Below, piece after piece: positions 61,314 to 64,000 of a DNA stretch of 64,000 bases. The notes below the pieces were generated by a model. It worked only from the letters and a program-made list of their open reading frames with translations. It ran no database searches and was not told where the DNA came from. The DNA is taken from positions 186,001 to 250,000 of the forward strand of contig NZ_JAMHFY010000001.1 in assembly GCF_023897015.1 (NCBI RefSeq). Reading direction: 5' to 3'. How positions within the stretch are numbered: position 1 is the first letter of the stretch; every line of letters starts with the position of its first letter. Source of the DNA: Desulfosporosinus nitroreducens (GTDB taxonomy: Bacteria; Bacillota; Desulfitobacteriia; Desulfitobacteriales; Desulfitobacteriaceae). The translations under genes and the position numbers were made by a program.

Positions 61314-63122
61314 CTATTGAACTTTCCACAAATCAACTATATTTATATCTTTACTATCAGGCTTATTAATATCATCAAGTTCATCCACCTGAACATTCAC
61401 AGGAAAATCAAGTGCTAAACCACTACATATACATTGACCTTGAGATAAAATTGGTATCATCTCTTGTTTAGATCTATCTAGAAAGGCAACTGATTTCCTA
61501 ATAGTAAATAGATCTTCATCATTTACTAATCGATGAATAAAATAATTATGCAGTTGTGACACCAAAGTTGCAGAAATGTCTGAAGGTCTTTGACTAGAAA
61601 TAGTCATAAAACACCCAAACTTCCTTCCTTCTTTGATGATTTCTTCAAAAACTTCGAGACGATAATCCTTCCAAGAAGCACTTTCTCTATTTGAGTTCTC
61701 AGATAGTATATTATGAGCCTCATCAATGATTAGATGAAGGCTTTTACTTCCCTTTTGAGCCTCTTTTTGTTTATCATATACTTCCTTGCAAATAAGTAAC
61801 GGTATTATTTTTTTCATGTGAATATTGCAATTAGAGATTGAAACTATCTGAATGTTTTTTTCATCATCTTCTTGGACTGGATCTTTAAATTCCAAAACTT
61901 TTGAGATCTCGCTAATCCTCTTCTCAGACCTCTTCATCATCGGAGAAATATGTTCATCATTACTGTATCCTTTTAACATTTCATAAATATGTTTATATCT
62001 TAAAACAATATCAAATAGATTTAATGGATCAAGCGTTTGACAGTCAACTGGATTAAAAATATTTCCGCAGTTAAACTCTTGAATCTTAGTTATGAAATAA
62101 TCTTTAAAACTATCAATAACATTAAAATATAGCCCACTTGAGCGATTATATAAACAAGACCCCACACTATGATATTCTATATCATCAAAGAGTCTCTCAT
62201 AGTCACTTGGATTTCCTCCGTAAATCTTATGTAATAAAATAGCAGTATCAGTCTTGACTTTATTAAACTTCGAGGAGTTTTCATGAATAACCCTTATCAA
62301 GTCAGTGAAACTAATGGAGTGATTTTTATAATATCTAAGGCTTTTTAAGACCCTTTCAAGAAAAGGACGTTGAGTTTTGTCAGTAGCATCGAGAATTATT
62401 GACCAGAACAATGAATCTTCAATAACACTTCTTGGTAAAGGAAATTTATCTCCTTCATTGGTTCTTGTATCAAGTCTATAAACCTTTTTTTCACTAGTTA
62501 AAACTGTATCCGAAATGTATTCATCATTGAAGTCAATAAGGATAAAATTACTTTTTCTATAATTTAATCCCGATCTAAACAACTCAGTATACACTTTTGC
62601 CAAAGTATTGGACTTACCACTGCCAGTATTTCCGAATATACCAATATGACTTGCAAAAAGCTTTTGAATGCTAAATGCTAATTTGTAGTTATCATAACCT
62701 GAAATATTGCCAATCCTAATAACTGGTTCTGTATCTTTTGTAAAGCAGAATATTTTTTGAACTTCATCTTCTTGCAGAACATATACATAATTTGATATCA
62801 TTGGGGTTTCATAAACCCCCTTTACAAATGCCTTATTATCAGTAAAATGTCCAAGTATCTTAATGTCTAAAACTCTGGAATAAGTATCCGAATGTTTGCT
62901 ATATGAGCTAACATTCTTAGCTTCCTTTATATATTCGCCCTCAATGACTGCAATAATCTCAGTGTAGCCTTTAAGTATTTTGACATAGTTTCCAACAGCG
63001 ATATTCTTTATAACTTTCCCATTATATAAAAGTCTTGATGTGTTTTTTTCTTCATAAACCTCCACTTTAGTGCTAATCCCTACAACATCAACAACTTCTC
63101 CTATCAATAAAATATCATTCAT
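61314..63122 (-). CDS. HerA-family hexameric ATPase of a SIR2-HerA defence pair
   Basis: 602 residues from the ATG behind GGAGGTTAATT. An N-terminal small beta barrel (HAS domain, LLIGEVVDVVGISTKVEV) is followed by the RecA-like core, with Walker A GIFGNTGSGKSNTLAK (about 161-176), Walker B SLHLIIDEAHNIL (about 465-478) and ISSQRPSDISATLVSQLHNY for the sensor/arginine-finger region. HerA proteins are DNA-translocating hexamers; next to SIR2 proteins they form a NADase or nuclease supramolecular complex active against phage. The SIR2 gene ends two bases upstream. The family and pairing are firm. Confidence 0.93.
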   Translation of the reverse strand: MNDILLIGEVVDVVGISTKVEVYEEKNTSRLLYNGKVIKNIAVGNYVKILKGYTEIIAVIEGEYIKEAKNVSSYSKHSDTYSRVLDIKILGHFTDNKAFVKGVYETPMISNYVYVLQEDEVQKIFCFTKDTEPVIRIGNISGYDNYKLAFSIQKLFASHIGIFGNTGSGKSNTLAKVYTELFRSGLNYRKSNFILIDFNDEYISDTVLTSEKKVYRLDTRTNEGDKFPLPRSVIEDSLFWSIILDATDKTQRPFLERVLKSLRYYKNHSISFTDLIRVIHENSSKFNKVKTDTAILLHKIYGGNPSDYERLFDDIEYHSVGSCLYNRSSGLYFNVIDSFKDYFITKIQEFNCGNIFNPVDCQTLDPLNLFDIVLRYKHIYEMLKGYSNDEHISPMMKRSEKRISEISKVLEFKDPVQEDDEKNIQIVSISNCNIHMKKIIPLLICKEVYDKQKEAQKGSKSLHLIIDEAHNILSENSNRESASWKDYRLEVFEEIIKEGRKFGCFMTISSQRPSDISATLVSQLHNYFIHRLVNDEDLFTIRKSVAFLDRSKQEMIPILSQGQCICSGLALDFPVNVQVDELDDINKPDSKDINIVDLWKVQ

Positions 63123-63124
63123 AA

Positions 63125-64000
63125 TTAACCTCCAAACATCATAGAGGTAAACTCATTTAAATCAATATTTCTATTTTCGCAATAGATGTAAAACACATTA
63201 TAATATTCTTTGAACATGTCTTTGAAACTTTCAACTTCTCGTGCATCGAAAACGAAAATATACATCATCATTGAAGGGTTTGATAATGCTCTTTTTGTAA
63301 TGCTATGAATATGCTCATCTTTAAATGAAAATCCAAAAACAAATAGAACCGAATTATTCTTTTCCAGTTCATTTGAATACATTCTCAACAGATCATAATA
63401 TACGTTTGAAAACAGCGTTTCCTCAAATTTTTTCTTTGTAGGATTAATAATATTTAATTGTTGGTAACCTTCCGTGAATTTATTGATTAGTTCTAATAAT
63501 TCAGAACTAAATTCCACCCTTGATAGATTAATCGAATCAATAGAATCATTTATATTAGTTTCTAAAGATTTATCATACATAAAATTTACGTCTGTAAATA
63601 CATTTGCGTCTTCTTCAATTGATTTCAATATTTCAACAGAATTTGATCTATAAACAATTTGGTCAGATTCTTTAGACCAAGTTAATGAACCATGAAGTTT
63701 ATATATATTTACTGTAGGTATCTGAGATTCTCTCTCCGTGTTCTGAACTATTTGTTTAACTATTTTGTTATAGTTTTGAGTCGAGAATTCTGGTACCAAT
63801 CTACCTGAAAATCCATCGTTATAATAAATTTTGTTCCTCTCCAATGACAGCTCAAAAAACATATCGTAGTTTGTTGTAAATATATTGACTCTCTTAAGTA
63901 AGTTTTTATCATTTCTACTAGACAACAAGCCCGCAAGTTTCAAAATGAATATATTTGAGCTTTCAATGGAACAATTTGTTTCTATATCATCTTTATGGGG
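63125..64000 (-). CDS. SIR2-domain protein (partial; N-terminus beyond the window)
   Basis: About 291 C-terminal residues; the frame is open to the right edge, so the TTG at 63943 is internal, not the start. Catalytic region: NIFTTNYDMFFE contains the N and D of the SIR2 NAD pocket, and YKLHGSLTW the catalytic His. PTKKKFEETLFSNVYYDLLR and VLFVFGFSFKDEHIHSITKR complete the SIR2_2-type fold. In SIR2-HerA systems this subunit consumes NAD, or acts as a nuclease with HerA, when phage infects. Directly upstream of herA in one operon. The DNA is AT-rich like the rest of the island. Confidence 0.9.
   Translation of the reverse strand, partial: PHKDDIETNCSIESSNIFILKLAGLLSSRNDKNLLKRVNIFTTNYDMFFELSLERNKIYYNDGFSGRLVPEFSTQNYNKIVKQIVQNTERESQIPTVNIYKLHGSLTWSKESDQIVYRSNSVEILKSIEEDANVFTDVNFMYDKSLETNINDSIDSINLSRVEFSSELLELINKFTEGYQQLNIINPTKKKFEETLFSNVYYDLLRMYSNELEKNNSVLFVFGFSFKDEHIHSITKRALSNPSMMMYIFVFDAREVESFKDMFKEYYNVFYIYCENRNIDLNEFTSMMFGG

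Noticed and set aside
1-64000. CRISPR arrays
   Set aside because: No regularly spaced direct repeats of 24-40 bases were seen on reading the window.

Overview
The window reads as chromosome of an anaerobic, endospore-forming member of the Clostridia (Firmicutes). The gene set (sporulation loci, lactate permease plus FAD/Fe-S lactate-type dehydrogenase, 2-oxoacid:ferredoxin oxidoreductase, 2-hydroxyacyl-CoA dehydratase-like activases) and gene order fit the Desulfosporosinus/Desulfitobacterium group; this placement is inference from gene content, not a database match.

Layout. 1-3.4 kb: edge-cut membrane protein, BaiN/YhiN-type flavoprotein, small AhpD-like protein, multi-cluster ferredoxin. 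3.4-8.9 kb: lactate locus with a GntR/FadR-type regulator, Fe-S and FAD dehydrogenase subunits and an L-lactate permease broken by a frameshift; both promoters carry a TGGTCTGAC operator-like motif. 9.2-10.5 kb: an in-frame chimera of a LytS sensor N-terminus and an IS4-type transposase C-terminus. 10.6-22 kb: the housekeeping/sporulation cluster trpS-scpA-scpB-(insert)-DUF2953-ytfJ-spmA-spmB-glycosyltransferases-rluB, into which a DNA glycosylase and a DUF4474-like gene are inserted. 22-31 kb: site-2 protease, DHH-CBS-polyA polymerase fusion, PspC/LiaF envelope-stress pair, LCP protein, lysA. 31.2-32.4 kb: an isolated two-TM protein with an operator-like palindrome, and a promoter-tetrapeptide-terminator unit that looks like a small RNA. 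32.4-39.1 kb: activase and two dehydratase-like genes behind spoVAC-D-E-F. 39.3-41 kb: spoIIAA-spoIIAB-sigF. 41-47.5 kb: dacF, nucleoside catabolism (pdp, punA, deoB), xerD. 47.6-51.8 kb: Trp-rich repeat protein, ald, spoIIM, PHP/EndoQ-like nuclease, nudF. 51.9-57.4 kb: four-subunit 2-oxoacid:ferredoxin oxidoreductase and a Leu/Val/Phe-type dehydrogenase behind a sigma-54 promoter, with an upstream sigma-54 activator and palindromic enhancer candidates.

57.57-64 kb is different. The last 51 codons of spo0A with its terminator sit next to the sigma-54 regulator, but the rest of spo0A is replaced by AT-rich accessory DNA: a small helical protein, a GSxxxxxxxxDxD nucleotidyltransferase, a pentapeptide-repeat/ion-channel-like membrane protein, an HD phosphohydrolase, and a HerA ATPase followed by a SIR2-domain gene cut by the window edge. 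HerA-SIR2 is an established anti-phage pair. I read this as a defence island whose boundary lies inside the spo0A C-terminal coding region. The nucleotidyltransferase/pentapeptide-channel cassette is the best candidate here for an undescribed system.

How genes work together: lactate is imported and oxidised; branched-chain amino acids are deaminated and oxidised to acyl-CoA with ferredoxin as acceptor; nucleosides are phosphorolysed; and the sporulation genes cover forespore sigma-F control, cortex peptide trimming, dipicolinate transport and engulfment. No rRNA, tRNA or CRISPR array was found.
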